NCBI GenBank assembly: GCA_019055375.1
Contig: JAHQIW010004378.1
Location: 186,001-250,000 of the forward strand
Source: Parelaphostrongylus tenuis
Taxonomy: Eukaryota; Nematoda; Chromadorea; Rhabditida; Metastrongylidae
Length of the DNA: 64,000 nt
Reading direction: 5' to 3'
The translations under genes were made by a program, and so were the position numbers. The notes beneath the pieces were generated by a model. The model did no database searches. It was not told the DNA's origin and saw nothing but the letters and a program-made list of their open reading frames with translations. Position 1 is the first letter of the stretch. Each line of letters begins with the position of its first letter. Positions 1 through 13,800 of this stretch are shown here, piece after piece.

Positions 1-3000
1 TGAAGAAATCGGACCAACGGGTCAGTGGTCTTCCTTTAGAGCGCTTGACGTCCCGAGGAATCCAGTCGGTAACGGCTCTCGTCCATCGGTTGTCCTTGAA
101 GCGCATCACGTGTCCGGCCTACTTTATTTTCGATATCCTGGCGTGTAGAACAGCGTCTGATTTTCGATCGTTGACGTAGGTCGGAACTTCGGATCCTTTC
201 TCTTATTTTCGAGATACGGGATACTCCTAACATCGACCTTTCGACTGCGCGTTCAATAACGCCAAGTGTTCTTTCATCCTGCTTACGTAGTGACCAGGTT
301 TCTGCTGCACACGTTAGGGCAAAGATAATTGTCGAGTCGTAAAGGTGGGCACGGAGTCGGATGTTCTTAGTCCTCTTCACTACATATTCAATGCTCTTAA
401 ATGTTCCACAAGCCCTCATTTCCTCCTGCTCAACTCTGGAGCTAGGTCGTTCCTCATGTTCATTCCTCATGGTTCACGACCTAGATAGACGTAACTGGAG
501 CATTAGGAAATTGCCGTTCCGTTGAGCGTGAATGGGGCATTCAAAACCCATCCGTTCCTCATGAACATCGTTTTCTTTGAATTTCGTTGAAGACCCATCT
601 TTCCACAGGGGTTATCGAAATCGGTCAACATTCGTTCCGCTTGACTGATGTTTGGTGTTATGAGAACGATATCGTCAGCAAAGCGAAGACGGCTTAATTG
701 TCGACCGTCGGTTTTCACTCCCATATCGCCCCATTCTAATGTTCGCATGACGTTTTGTAGGGAGGCAGTGAACAGTTCTGGCGAAATTGTAGCGCCTTGT
801 CAAATCTCTCTTCCTACGTCAATTATGACACTGTTGTAGAATGGAGATATTTTGGTCGTGAAATCTTTATAGAGCCCACGAAGGATCATTATGTACCGAG
901 TAGGGACGCCCTGGTTAACTAGAGCCACTATTACCGCTTCTGTTTCCTCTGAATCAAAGGCTTTCTTCAGATCGATGAAAGTGAGACAGAGTGATTGTTT
1001 GTACTCTCGTGAAACTTCAATGAATTTTCTAATCGTGTGGATGTGGTCTATGGTACTAAATCCTTTTCGGAATCCTGCTTGTTCGCATGGCTGTCCCTCG
1101 TCCAGTGTTCTGTCAATCCTATTTAGGATGACTCGAGTAAAGAGTATATAGACAACGGACAACAATCAGATTGGGCGATAATTGCCTATGTCGTGAAGGT
1201 CTCCCTTTCTAAACAACAATACGATCTCGCTGGTTTTCCACTGAACGGGGACCTTGCACTCTGACAGGTAGCCAGTGAAGAGCAGAGCCACGGTGTTGAT
1301 GAGAACTGGCGCAAGGCTCTTCAGGTGTTCAGGTCTTATCCTGTCTAGACCGGGTCTGCTCTTTACCGACGATAAAGCATGTCGGATTTCGGAAGGGAGG
1401 ACCGACGGAACGACATATTCATCCTCTTGCAATTTATGTGGCGGTTGGAGGACGTGGCTAGCGAAGAGATCCGAGTAAAATTGGTGGATGATTTTCTTCG
1501 TAGCCCTTCTGAAAGCTGTAAGTGTCCCGTCAGGATATCGGAGTGCAATCATCTTGGTCTTATAGTTGGCGGACCCTCGCTCGGGTATGCGAATGCTTTT
1601 CCCAGCTTCTGCCATAACTGCTGCTTTTCTCTCTTTGAGGTCTTCTTTTATCGCTTCTCTGCAGCGTTTCGCGAGTTCGGACGTAAGGTTTTGGTTGCCT
1701 GTAGCTCGTGCGAATCCACGCTGACATATCAGCTCGTGTGTCTGCGGAGACAAGCGTGTCTTGTCGTGACCTTAGGACTCTCGGCTTTCATAGCGCTAAC
1801 GTAAATATATTCAACGAGTCGATCGTATTCTTCATCGATGTTGTCGACAACGGTATCTTCCCAAGAGCCAACTAATGATTTCAATACATCCCAGTTTATG
1901 GTAGTCCTGGGACTTCGTTGTTTGAATTTAGCAGCTTTATCTCCTCTCCGCGAAAAACGGAACGTTGCGCGAAGGAGGCGATGGTCTGATCCCGTGTAGA
2001 ACTTACGAACAACAGCGACATCAGTTAGGCAAACCTTCGATTTACTAAGTTGTGGTCTATTTCGTTATGGTACTCTCCATTGAGAGATTCCCACGTCCAT
2101 CGCTGAGAGTGAGTCTTTTGGAAATGTGAGTTACCATGGATGGTTTGGGTCGTCATGATAAACTCAGACAGCCTCTCACCCTGTTCATTCCATTCTAGTC
2201 CGTGTACTTCTATGTGACGTTCTTCAGACGTTCTTCTAGGTCCAATTTTTGCGTTAAAATCTCCGACAATGATTTTGAAGAATGTATGATCTTCTCTGAA
2301 GAATTTTTCAAGGTCCATATAAAAAGCTTCGACTTCGTCTTTGGCATAGCTTGATGTTGGTGCGTTGACAACGAAGATGGTAAAAGCCGGCATTGATCTA
2401 CATCGTTTCATTGCAATCGTTTGATACAGGTTGTTAGTTGTTCAAACTATCGATGTTCACGGTCAAATTTGATTTGACGAGGACGCCAACGGTACCGAAA
2501 CCTCTGATCTCTCATGTTCCAAGGAACATTTCTTCTCCGGTGTCATAAACAGCGTGAAAAGGATGACGCCTTCTCGTCTCAGCCAGGCCAATGACGTCGT
2601 ACTTTATTCTTCTTGCTTGAATCAATAAATCTTCTATAGCGGCTTCGTAAGCAAGGGTTCTTGCATTGTAGGCACAGATTGTCATATTAATCCGTTTCGA
2701 TCTTGACAGCCTAGCTTGGCACTGAGATTTTAGCAGCCTCTCCGTACTCGTCCTACCTGACGTTGCCGTACCAGGAGCTGTTTCGAGGTCGGGAATGAGG
2801 CCCATAAATATTACAGTTTTTAGCACTTTGATACCCAACGTATAGCTAGCTTGCCAGGCCCTAAACGTGGGGGCTGGGTACTCACGAGTTGCTTGCCAGT
2901 GTCTCTCGGAGGAGCGGGAGGAGCTTATGGAGGCGACCCCTAACCGCCTCCCATGTACTCCAGATCCGCTTGATTGCAGGCTTTTGGCCGACTTGACTCG

Positions 3001-3050
3001 TAGAAATAAAGTTTTGTCAGATTGGCGTTGCAGAAGCAGGGAGCTCATCT
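1..3050 (-). pseudogene. RTE-type non-LTR retrotransposon (endonuclease + reverse transcriptase), decayed, 3' end outside the window
   Basis: Minus-strand pieces read in order as one RTE-clade polyprotein. At 3048-2512 is the start of an APE-type endonuclease, with NARTL and GLAETR motifs. At 2411-2025 is the middle of the nuclease, with the GDFNAKIG motif, and SDHRLL near 1990. At 1753-800 is the reverse transcriptase, with SEIVLLFRKGD, NYRPI and TFIDLKKAFD; FADDIVL lies at about 680. At 470-1 is the C-terminal part, ending in RPLTRWSDFF at the window edge. It is broken: a stop follows NYRPI (near 1166), another follows VGREI (near 798), and frames shift near 2500, 2410-2000 and 500-470. The protein would copy element RNA by target-primed reverse transcription. 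A dead but fairly recent copy, because the frames are still long. The 3' UTR is not visible. Confidence 0.93.
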
Positions 3051-3179
3051 CCTGAATCCACCTGCGTTTCTAAGGAGCACAAGGCTTTTGGTTCGCGTTT
3101 ATTACCCTATCCACCACCTGGGGACGCGCCATGTGCCCTCGCGACTAACTGAGCGGGATCCCTCAAAGAGGGAGGATCG

Positions 3180-3188
3180 TGGTATATA

Positions 3189-3236
<48 letters not shown>

Positions 3237-3440
3237 TGTGTATATATATGCGTATATATACGTGGATATATGCAATATATGAATATGCGTACATGCACCT
3301 CAAACGATGCTTGATGAAGTTGAATGCAAAGCGCATCCTCCTAGGACTGATCAACGCAAAGCTTTTTCCTCATTTTATGTATATACATATGTATATGCAT
3401 ATATATCTGCATATACGCATACATATGCATACATAAGTGA
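3180..3440. repeat. AT-rich dinucleotide repeats around a short-element tail
   Basis: A (TA)n microsatellite with TATG/CATA interruptions runs from about 3183 to 3290, and a second ATAC/ATGC-rich patch from about 3375 to 3440. Between them, at 3300-3360, is a fragment matching the 3' end of the tRNA-headed element called family A here (GAATGCAAAGCGCATCC, then CTGATCAACGC). Long frames of Tyr-Ile repeats on both strands come only from the microsatellite. Confidence 0.85.
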
Positions 3441-3449
3441 CATATACAT

Positions 3450-5190
3450 CTCTAAAGTTCAGGGGATCGTGTTTTGAAGGATTGCAATTGGTTCTACTCT
3501 TCCGCCATTGGTACTGCAAAGTGTAGAGTAGAACCAAAGAGAAATCGTACGACCGCTAAAAGAGCACTTAGATGAGCAATTCTCGATAATTAGATCAAAA
3601 ATTGAGGAATTTTGCCATACGAATTTTCAGATTACCTCAAGACTTAGATTCATACGCGACAGGGTGAAAGCACTGGATTGTCTATTAACGCACAACGTTT
3701 GCAGTGCTATTCTCCATCTAGTAAAAACCACATATCGAAAAGCAAGTTGTGGGGCAAAATGGCTCGTTTTACTTGATCCCACAAAGACATCCTGCATCGT
3801 ATACAAACATAGTACCACACAGACAACTGGTTCAAAAAGGCACCAAAATGTCTCTATTCTGTTGGTACAATGCACCGGAATTCATCACCTATTGACATAC
3901 CTTCGCTACAGTAAAATGCTAATCTACTATAGGGACGAGATATATATAAATGGATTCTATGGGGTAACCACAAAGGGCAGAGTTACAGTTTTTTCAAAAT
4001 TTGCTATCTGAGTAAGTAGCAGAACTCTAGAACTATTCATCAGATTGAGGAAGATAATCGTGCATAGAGGCTTTTCACGACAGTATCTCTATCTTCAAGA
4101 TACTGCTCAAAATCCATCTCACAGACATGTGCAAGAAGTACAAAACTGAGAAGAGCACGATGATGACTGACAGGAACATAGAAGTCCATCATGGGCCAAT
4201 TACCAGGAATGAAAAGCCTACGAAACCTTAAAACCACCATATAGTCTCAGGTGACGGCTAGTTCGTAACCGCCTCATTGATCATCTATGCTTAATGAAAA
4301 ACTGCAGAATATGCCACAACGGTAGACACGGCGATAACATGAATTCAGATACAATTTACTTACCACTCGACAAACTTATTACTGCACCAAACACCCCACT
4401 AGGCTCGCATAAGACATAGAAACACAACGGGGAAGATTTTCGAGCAGACAAAACCGTCCTCGTACAGGAACATGAAACCCTAGCGTGTGAAGTTTTGGAA
4501 ACACTTTGAATTTACGCTCACAGCTCAAAACTGTACCGCTAGAAGTGCTTCATGACTACGTGAGATTTCGCGCCAAATTTTAGATTGATTTTTCCTTATG
4601 AGCTAACCACACTCTTTGCCCATGTGAACCTCAGTGCGGCCAGTTTCCACGGACTGGTTAGCCATGAAACAACGAAATGGTATTTGAAAAACCTTCACTA
4701 TGCGACTCAACGTTTATGCATTCATCCTTGTGTGCTATTGTTGAGAGTGCTCGGCTGAGCAGACCGCATCTCACTTACGTTTATTTGAACCTTCCAGACT
4801 GCAAAGGGAGCAAACCGTCGAAACGTCAGCAATTGATATTTTGTTGTATTGTACTAAATATCGACAATGATAGTGAAAAAGTCGGTCTCTGACTCAATTT
4901 GACGAAAACGACGTTACGTGTAGGAACGGATGGGCTTTGAATGCCCCGAAGCCCAAAGCAAATGAGATAACAGATCTCAAGTTCTGACCTACCCAATGAT
5001 AGTGATAAAGATGCCGAACTACACGCCAGACTATTAGATATAAGGTAGCCCGGGCACTTGATGCGCTTTAACGAAAGCCGATGGATGAAAACCGTTACCA
5101 ACTCAATTCTCCGCGATGTCAAGTGCACCACAGAAAGACGATAGTCCGACTGATTCGCGAAAAGCTTTGAGAAAAGGGTACTATTTAGTT
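3450..5190. other. Unassigned intergenic DNA
   Basis: No convincing gene was found. Open frames are short (up to 115 codons at 3664-4011) and lack recognisable motifs. A small hairpin lies at about 3488-3534, with arms GGTTCTACTCT and AGAGTAGAACC. The missing 3' exons of the dog-1-type gene could lie here or in 5.9-7.9 kb. Confidence 0.4.
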
Positions 5191-5194
5191 ACAA

Positions 5195-5935
5195 GGGGAC
5201 AGATAAAAACCGATCTCATTCGCTGTACAGGATTTTTTTCATAGGAGTGCTAATAACCATTCGAAAGCTGAGACTTCAGGTTACAGCCCCACTTCGCCGG
5301 TTTTTGAACAAGCTTTTTCTGAAGTTGCCACAGAAATATATTCCTTGCGTTGCAAACGCGCATATTTCTTGCCGCATAAAACCTTTTCCAAAACTATTAG
5401 TAATCATTCGATAGTGCAATCGTTTCTGATTCCAACGTTGTTCTTATATCCTGAAAGATCGTTTCTCTGAAACGCAGCAGGTAGAATTAGTTGAATTCCC
5501 ATCTGCGTACAAGGGCGTCTTTGGCCAACAGACATGCGTGTGCAAGAGGCGGCCACGTGAACTGCTGGCGCGACACTTCGAACGTGGCTGCCTCAGCCAG
5601 CAGCATGTGATCTGGCCAAACGCGCCTTGATCGCAGATAGGAGTTTAACTTATTTTACCTGCTGCGCTTCAGAAAAACGGTCTTTTCCGGATATAGGCAC
5701 ACGTTGCAATCATAAACGATTACGCTATTGAATGATCACTAATAGTCCTAAAAAAGAGCTTTGTACTACGATAAATATGCGCGTCTGCAATCTCCTTTTG
5801 TCAAAAAAGACTTCTTCGAAAACCAGCGACGTGGGCTGTAGCCTGAAGTCCCAGCTTTCGAATAGCTACTAACATTCCTGCGAAAGATTCCTTTCCAGCA
5901 AATAAGTTAGGTTTTTCATTCATGCGCTTCTAACT
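5195..5935. mobile_element. Foldback DNA element, family F1
   Basis: The left end has AACCGATCTCATTCGCT, then CATAGGAGTGCTAATAACC and a GAAAGCT motif. The right end carries the same motifs inverted (CAGCTTTCG, CTAACATTCCTG, GGTTTTTCATT). There are long terminal inverted repeats and no open reading frame, so it looks like a non-autonomous foldback or MITE-like element. The same ends recur near 9.6, 13.0, 14.7, 26.6, 45.5 and 46.9 kb. Outer limits are good to about 20 bases. Confidence 0.75.
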
Positions 5936-5939
5936 AAAA

Positions 5940-7890
5940 TGAACCGAGGAAAGAAATGATGCTCAACAAATTCTTAGAGCGAGTAGGACCTTATACGCTA
6001 CTTTTCCAAGCGATGAAAAAACTAGAAGTTTCACTGTGCCTTCTCTGGTCACTCGACCATCAGCGTGACAGGATGACATTGGTGACGAGTAATTGTAGTA
6101 AACAAATTTGTTGCTAAGAAATTTGCTCCTCATCATCAAAAAACACGCGATTATTGTCAAAATGTAAAAGAGATATCGCTAAGTGGATTTGAATGCTAAG
6201 TTCAACTGTGTTTGATTTCTTGAAATAAAATGTTTATGACTGCAAGTCCAGTTACTATGTGAGAAAAGATCTAAGCGTAAACGTTCTATGGTCTTCTCCA
6301 CAGTCAAAATTTAGGTCTCAAAGTCTCATGGTATACGTTCTAAACAAATAAACACAAAGAAGATGTGCCAATATTTTTCTCTGATTGATTACAAAACTTT
6401 CAGGCTGCACAGATTTTGATTGTGTGTGAAAACTTATTTGAAGCGTAGAAGCACTCAAATACTTCCATAATCCTTTTAAAGATAAACAATACTCACAAAA
6501 GGCGAGTTCACTCAGTAAACTATAGACTCTCAATAATTAACAATAGCGTATCAGATGAGCCGCACAATTCATGGGTCCGAAAGACGGCCGATAGACAAGT
6601 GCACAACAGGAAGGTAACCGATCGGTTTGTCAGAGTTCTTCACAAACAACAAAGACACAACTGTCTGCAAACCCCTAGACAGCAAACCACTGGGCTTTCT
6701 AGCTATAATATTGGTAATACTGTCATATTTACACTGGGTATTTACCGCACGTGGCAAGAACAAATGGAGATCTTACTAAAGTACGCTGGCCGCTTAGTAA
6801 CAACAGCAGGACGGGTAACACAGTTGTGGTTGTAGCGAATAGATACCTCTGTACCAAACTCAATGCGGAAGTACAGCACTTAGGTCTCAATTCCTTTTTG
6901 AAAATACCAATTGCTCTGATAGGTGCCCTCATGTATAACAGCCTCCCACCGGCCGATGAGGTTTCTGTAGCCGAAGAAATGGCTTTCACGTATGATGGAG
7001 AAAGAAATTGAAATGAGCTCGATAAGCTACTGATAGAACACAAAGTGCAAGAGAAAGAACTTTCAGTGTAAGAAAACGATAGGTCGCAATGAGGAGTTGA
7101 AATCGGCTTATGTCAATCCTACTGCTCCTCACGTAGGCTAGAAATCCACTCACGTCTTACTATACATACTAAGAAGACCACATATGAAAATCGCACTGCA
7201 AGACAGAATAATACGAAAAAAGGTAATCTGCAGATGTGTGCCTACAAGATCAAACTTGTCAACGGTTGATTGCTGACAGTAGTGCTAGCACTCGCTCTGG
7301 TATGGGTGAAACGCGAGCTCAGCTTCTGCCAAGAGTTGGAATTTCTACATAACATACATCTACAGATGGTTGGAAAAGGAAAGTTGGACGCGAAGGATCA
7401 TGACTCGCATATCTTTGGGCAAAAAAAAAGTGTGAGAAACGTCAAACGTGTCAAGTACTGAATCTAAATTTATGTTTGACCACGAGGGTGTTGATAGAAG
7501 TCATTCGACAAAAAGCGAGTGTTAGCCGAATGGTTACTGATGTAGGTTGTCAAGAAGTTACACAAAGACAAACTAGTGCTCCGACCTCTCTACAAAACTC
7601 TCTAGCAGTAACGTGGGATCGTCTTAGCTTGACTGCCTTCAACAATTCGAGGATATCTGGCTGTCAGTATTCTGCGATATTCATGTAGGCGAAATTCTTA
7701 AGAGGAAGTCGAAATAACACACAAAGCGTTCGAAGTGCTCTGAGACGAAGAATCCGAAGAAACGAATAGATCGCAATAACATAAATAAAAGCATCACTTC
7801 ATCGAACTAAAACTTGAACATGGAATGGAATCAGAGAAGTGTCTATAGGATAAGGACAGAAACCATAATTTCCATCTTCGGTAGTGATAA
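5940..7890. other. Unassigned DNA downstream of the dog-1-type helicase exons
   Basis: No motif-bearing exon was recognised. The helicase family normally continues past motif VI for hundreds of residues, so its 3' exons and UTR may be here, but no exon with a matching phase and family similarity could be identified. Short plus-strand frames at 6599-6835 and 6751-7011 have no recognised domain. Confidence 0.35.
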
Positions 7891-7895
7891 CTCAC

Positions 7896-10800
7896 TTTTG
7901 TCCGACCTTGACGCCTGCTCAATCAAACGCTCATCCACAAGAACAAGAGCTCCCCAATCATCTTTATGTCGAAGGCATCTGAATTAGCATAACAAAATCT
8001 ACCTCTGCGAAAGACGAAAACTCACCATTACTTACGCAGTTGAACTGACCTGCCTAAAGCTTGATTGAGAGCACGATACGCTTGGGAAACGTACCATTGG
8101 TCACCGGTAAGAAGCGACTTCGTCCTGCAGTACATATCGTTATAATTCTTTTTCTCTTTAACCTGCAAAAGTCGAATGCATTCAACAATTGTAAGATACA
8201 GAAGTGGATGTAAGAAGAAACCGAGTCAAACAGTCATGACTAACCATATCATCAAAGGCGTTCGGGAAAGGAATGCCAACGGCAATGACTAGTCTTGCAA
8301 GGTCATCGGAAAAATCAATTCCTTCAGATACCTAAAACTGAGCAAAATTCTAACATATATACAAAGGATTCACAGATATAAGATATTCGGTTTACACACA
8401 TACAAGTTCAGATAAATGAAAGGTTCAAGAGAAAATAGTATTTCTCCAGATATATCAACACTGAAGGACTCACTTTGCCTCGAAAAACAGCTAACATCAG
8501 ACCTCCATCGACGTTTGCACCATAGCTGGTGGGGTTTCTGACAGCTCTCTCATATTCCTCCATCACCATGTGAAAATCTGAGGAGCGTCGAGGTTCCTTC
8601 ACTACCACCTGTTGTAATTTTTGCTCATCATGACCACTGAAATTTCTCTGGAAGATTATTACTAGGCAGTACCTTCCGAAGCTGATTTGACGAAGTATGG
8701 ACGCCCTCTCCATGTACTCATAAACCATTGCCAACATGCGATAGCTAGGGAAGAAGCATAGAATTCCTTTCGGCACTGCCATGCTGATGGAGCTGGAAAT
8801 CTTGTAAATGACAGAAATATTTCTCCATGACAAAATTTGTACTCAAATGAAAACTACCGGATAACGAGAGCAAGTTCACTGATGAATTCACTATTTCCGT
8901 CACCGAGATTTCGAAATGTCGCGCATAACTTGTGGCCGGATGGACCCTACAGAGAGAAACAATCGACTCATTTGGCTAAAACACTCATGTCCAAATCAAA
9001 AAAAAAAAAACTAACCACAGGTAGAACTGAAGCGAAAATCTGTTCCATGGGAATCACTTGGTCACCTTCCATCTAAAATTCGAGAGAAACCGTGTGTTTC
9101 CAAAAACAAGCACTTTTTCAGGCATATGACTCACTTGTGAATGGAACTTCACGCCTAACTCAGTCTTCAACGTTTCGATGGGGCATAAGGTCCCGGAGGC
9201 AAGAATGACGGAACGACAACTGGCAAAAGCATCCGTGAATGACTAAAAACCGATTATTATCAAGTATTAGTCGCTCTCTTGAAAAAAAAATCGAACTAGT
9301 TAGAACGAGATGAACTCACAAGTTCTGGACCCATGCACCAGAAGCTAATGCTAGTCCTGAATCCAGGGTTTACAGGCCCATTGTTATGTGGCCTTCCTGG
9401 TGCAGAAGAGATCCATAGTTCATCAACGTCCGTGAATTGACTATCATCAATGTTCTCAAGTTCAGCGGTCTGTGTCTGATCGAAATGGCTAGCTTCCATA
9501 CGAAATGATCGACGTTGGTTCATTTGAAACACCTTCTCACTTGTCACGTTCATCCTATGTTAAAAAAAGGGTCTCTAAAGAATCTTTCCTCAGAAGAAAG
9601 AACACAGCTGCTACTTTTCCGTTAGACGGCATGCGATATAATATTTCGCTAGACAAGAACTTTTCCTAAGAGTGTTAGTAGTCATTCGAAAGCTCAAATC
9701 TCTAGAAAGCGCTTACGTGGCGGGTTGTTGAAACTTTATTATGATGTTGTAATGGAAGTAAATGTCTGTGTTTAACACACGCGTTTTTTCCAAAGACAAA
9801 GCTCCTTCTTTAAACCATCTAATCATTCAATAGCATAAGATTTAGGGATTTCAACGTTATGCTAATTTCATGGAAAGACCGTTTCACTTTCACGGTAACA
9901 GGGCAAATAAGATCGAGTTTCACACCTTCGTCAGGCCTGTTTACCAGCTAATCTACGCTTGAGGGTCTGGTGGCCGCAGGTCCGATGCGGCGGTCCGCTA
10001 TAGATGGAGCGATGGGGCTTCGGCGGAGTATTTGAAGCGTGATTCTTGTCAATCAATTAGGAATATTTTCCCCGTTTCGGAAGAATTTCCAGATTGAACG
10101 TCTGACACCGATACTAAAAGATTTTCTCTACACGTTCACGTGCTTTTCGTGATTCCAGCAAAATAATATTGAAAGCAGCCGATATAAAAAAATTCGGTTT
10201 AGATTTTACAGCGTTATTAAGGGATCTTTCTGGAAAACCGAGTTTTCAATGAAAACTAACACTCTTATAAAATTTTCTCGTACAGTGAAAGGGGCCGTTT
10301 CTTCATCCGTGCCGTCTGACGGAAAAAAGCACATAATTACATCATATATAAACCCTCAAAAACATTGTTATTCATTGCCACCAACATTCTAATTATGAAT
10401 AAGCACTAAATGAGCAGTCCACAGGAATATTTTAGTTTCGTTTAGACAAGGTGCAATTCCACTTTTCTTGCACCATATAATGCGCGTGTGGCGCAGTAAT
10501 TAGGAGAGCACTAACACGCACATGTGATCGATTCTGCGCCCAGTGCCCATCAAGCTTTCCATTCCCGAGATTGTAAAATTGGTAGCACACTTGTCTGGTA
10601 GGATACAACACGTTTCATACTTCAATAGGCCAAAGCAAATCGTTAGGGCAAATATGCAATTAATAATCACCTTGCTTTATCACTTTATCCTTTGCCATTT
10701 TACCTTAGAAAAACCTGAAATTAAGCCTTCCTAGAACCAGATGTTCATAAATATGAAAAATTCTCATGTGATGTATGACAAAGGAGCCTATATGAAATCG

Positions 10801-13800
10801 TCCACCTTCTACTACTTCACTGTACATCGCATCAATCCATAGATGTCCCACTTCCAAGTTTGAGGTTGGCATTTGGGAGACAAAACAAGATCTTTTGCAA
10901 GTACACAGATAAGAAGGCAGCATTCCTTATCAAGCAGCCGACACAAACAACACGTAAGAAATTGATGCAGTACTAACTTGTACATACTCCTCTTCTGCTC
11001 ATCTTTGAAATAGCCTACGAAATATAACCACTTCTCGACACATACTAAAGCAGCAGAGCTGATTTTATTTTTTGGAGTCCTGTCTGCCCGTTCCTCCTCA
11101 TAATTACTAGATAAGGCACTCAACGCACTCTGAAAACAAATTTTTTGATCAAAAATTCACAGGATAGACATGGCGTCATCTGAGAATAAAGGACATAATC
11201 ATATCTACCTGAGCCTTCTCATACCGGTTATTGTCTGGGAGCAGATGGAACCGTTTCAAACTCACTTCCAGGTAACCATGATCTCTATATAACAAGGAGA
11301 AATGTATAGGCTACCTTATAGTCATATAGGTTCAATATCGCTGATAGTTGTCTATTGATAGTTTAATCCTTACACTGTTCGGGAACGTTTCTCTACATTT
11401 TTTCCAGATTTCTCGAGAAGTTTAGACGTTGAGTCGCGGAACCACTTCACAACATCGTCTAAGAGCTGCGCAAGCTGAAACAAAAAAAGTGAGACATATC
11501 CAAAACAAATAAAAAGGAGGAAGATCCCTGAGAAGTACGTCATACCGTTGTTATACATTTCAGGTCCTGAGTGCGATTCTCTATCGTCATATTCGCTGTC
11601 TCCTTCTCAATGCCATCCATCAACTCAGTGCTATTTACACATTTTTTCTATTACCGCTAGGGTATGCTTTTCTAAAAAAAAAAAAGAATAAAGACTGAGA
11701 ATCGTATACCAAAGTCAGTTCTAAACTAGATCTTCGGCCATGTTTTCGAGGAAAAACCTACCGTTTTCTCTCAGATCCGATAACGCATCAAACAAATCTT
11801 TCTCAAAGAATGTAAAACTTGCTGCTTCACGACAGTAATCTTCAATGTTATGAGCTTCATCCAAAATTACTACGCTATTCTTTAGGTGGACGTCTGATGA
11901 ATTCCGAATTATTGGATCTGAAACGTCGAAAAGTCATCTCATTAAAGACGTTAACTGAGTAATACCACTTATCCGAGTGATAAGCAAAGCTCTGAGCCTC
12001 AGTGGGGAATTGAACACGCGTCTCACCCTTTTCACAAGCGTGTTCTAACCACTCTATGACCGGGCTCCCTGTTCTGCTATCACTCTTGCTGCAGTATGTC
12101 AATACTACAAAAAGAACGAGTAACTGTCCAACGAACCAACAAGATAAGTGAATGGACAGAAAATTATATCAGCATCTTGAGTGAGCACTCGAGTACTTGA
12201 AAAATATGGGCAGATCGGATGCGGCATCGACGACAGGCAATCGACAAGCTCCTCGATATCAAAACTCACAGCACCCTTAATTCGTGAATTATCTTTTTCT
12301 TCAAAAGAGCGAATAGTCGAGTATCTTACCATTAGCTCAAGGACACTTCGCAAATTTTTGGTTCTTTCGAACCGTGGTTTCATGGCATCCTTATGTCGAC
12401 AGCCCATCTTGAATGAAAAGCTCTTTAAACTTCAGATATCTCCGTGAATATTTAAAGAGAGGAATGACAAACACCGCCAGCAGAAATCAGCTCTTTACAA
12501 TATCCCGACACGTCGTACGATTGCCTGGCAGCCGTATTGATGCAAGATTGTTCACGGCTCGCCAGTATGGTATGGCTAAAATCATAATTACTCAGATGAA
12601 ACCCCTCCATAAAAGGCTGGAAAAGACAGATCTTTCAGCACTGATCATTCCCTGAAAGGTGTGTTATGCATTCGCTTGAAGTTGTAGCGTGTAGAGACGA
12701 CTGGACAAATGCGTCTTGCTAGTCAGTGGTGTTATCCTCCCAGACAGGTCTGGCACCAACTTATCGACCTCCAGGAGGTGGAAGGTCTGGTGAGCCTTGA
12801 CCGTGTGATCGAATCATAGACTGTGTGCTTGTCACATGTCACCTCTAATCACCGCGTCACACGTGCCTCAAAATCTTCAAATAAACAAAGAATTATTTAG
12901 TAAGATCACATGTAAAGCTCTGAGACTAGACATATGTACCAAGGAGGGTACTTCGCAGTTAGAGGAGGACAAATGAAAAACCGATCTTATTCGCTAGAGA
13001 AGAGTTTTTCATAAGAGTGTTAGTATCCATTCAACAGCTTAAATCTCTGGCTAGAGCCATACGTGGCCGATTTTTTGAGACAATCTTTTACAAAGCTGTA
13101 AAATCTAAAATAAAACTGTTTCACAAGACCACGTGTTTTTTATCTAGCTCAAATTTCGCTGTAAAAACCCCTTCCTTAGAGTGATTAACATGCGTTTGTT
13201 TCATGAAAAAGCTCATTTGATAGCGCTGCAGAAGAAAAATAATTGTGTTTTCCACTTAACCGGACAGACCTCATTTTTCGACTTGTAGTAGTCATTTCAT
13301 GGCTTAAGTATCAGTGATATCGACGCTGCCGCATAGCTGAACGCTTATCTTCTGAGAATCCCGTTCAGCAGGGAAAATAAGATAGAATTTTACATTTCCG
13401 GTGACCTTATTTACCTCACGGGGCGAGGCGACCAACCGCGTAAGACATCTTATTATTCAATTAGGAATTTTTTCTCCGCTATGAAAGAGACTCCACATAA
13501 AACGACTGACTTAGATACTAGGAAAGTTCTTCTACACGTTGATGTACTTTTCGTGCTTCCAGCTGATTATATGCGTGATGAAACTGAAGGCGAACGGTGG
13601 ATGTGAAACATAATTTTATTTCAGATACTACAGTGTTGTAAAAGGGTTTTCCAAAAATCCGGCCACAGTGGGAACGCGGTGGGGAGCGGAGGAGAGGGTT
13701 GGGGGAGAGGAGGAGGTTGTAGCCAGAAATCTAGGCTTTCGAATGATTAACAACATTCCTATGATAAGTTCCTACCCAGAGAATGCGATCAGTTTTTCAC

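Noticed and set aside
3022..3436. Open frames rich in Tyr-Ile-Tyr-Ile on both strands
   Set aside because: They are direct translations of the (TA)n microsatellite, present in every frame.
6599..7011. Two overlapping plus frames of 78 and 86 codons, possibly a decayed retroelement
   Set aside because: No RT, protease, integrase or other motif could be identified; length is within chance for this region.
11875..12102. 75-codon minus frame containing helicase exon bases
   Set aside because: It reads through intron DNA and a tRNA-like repeat in a different frame from the true exon 11917-11758.
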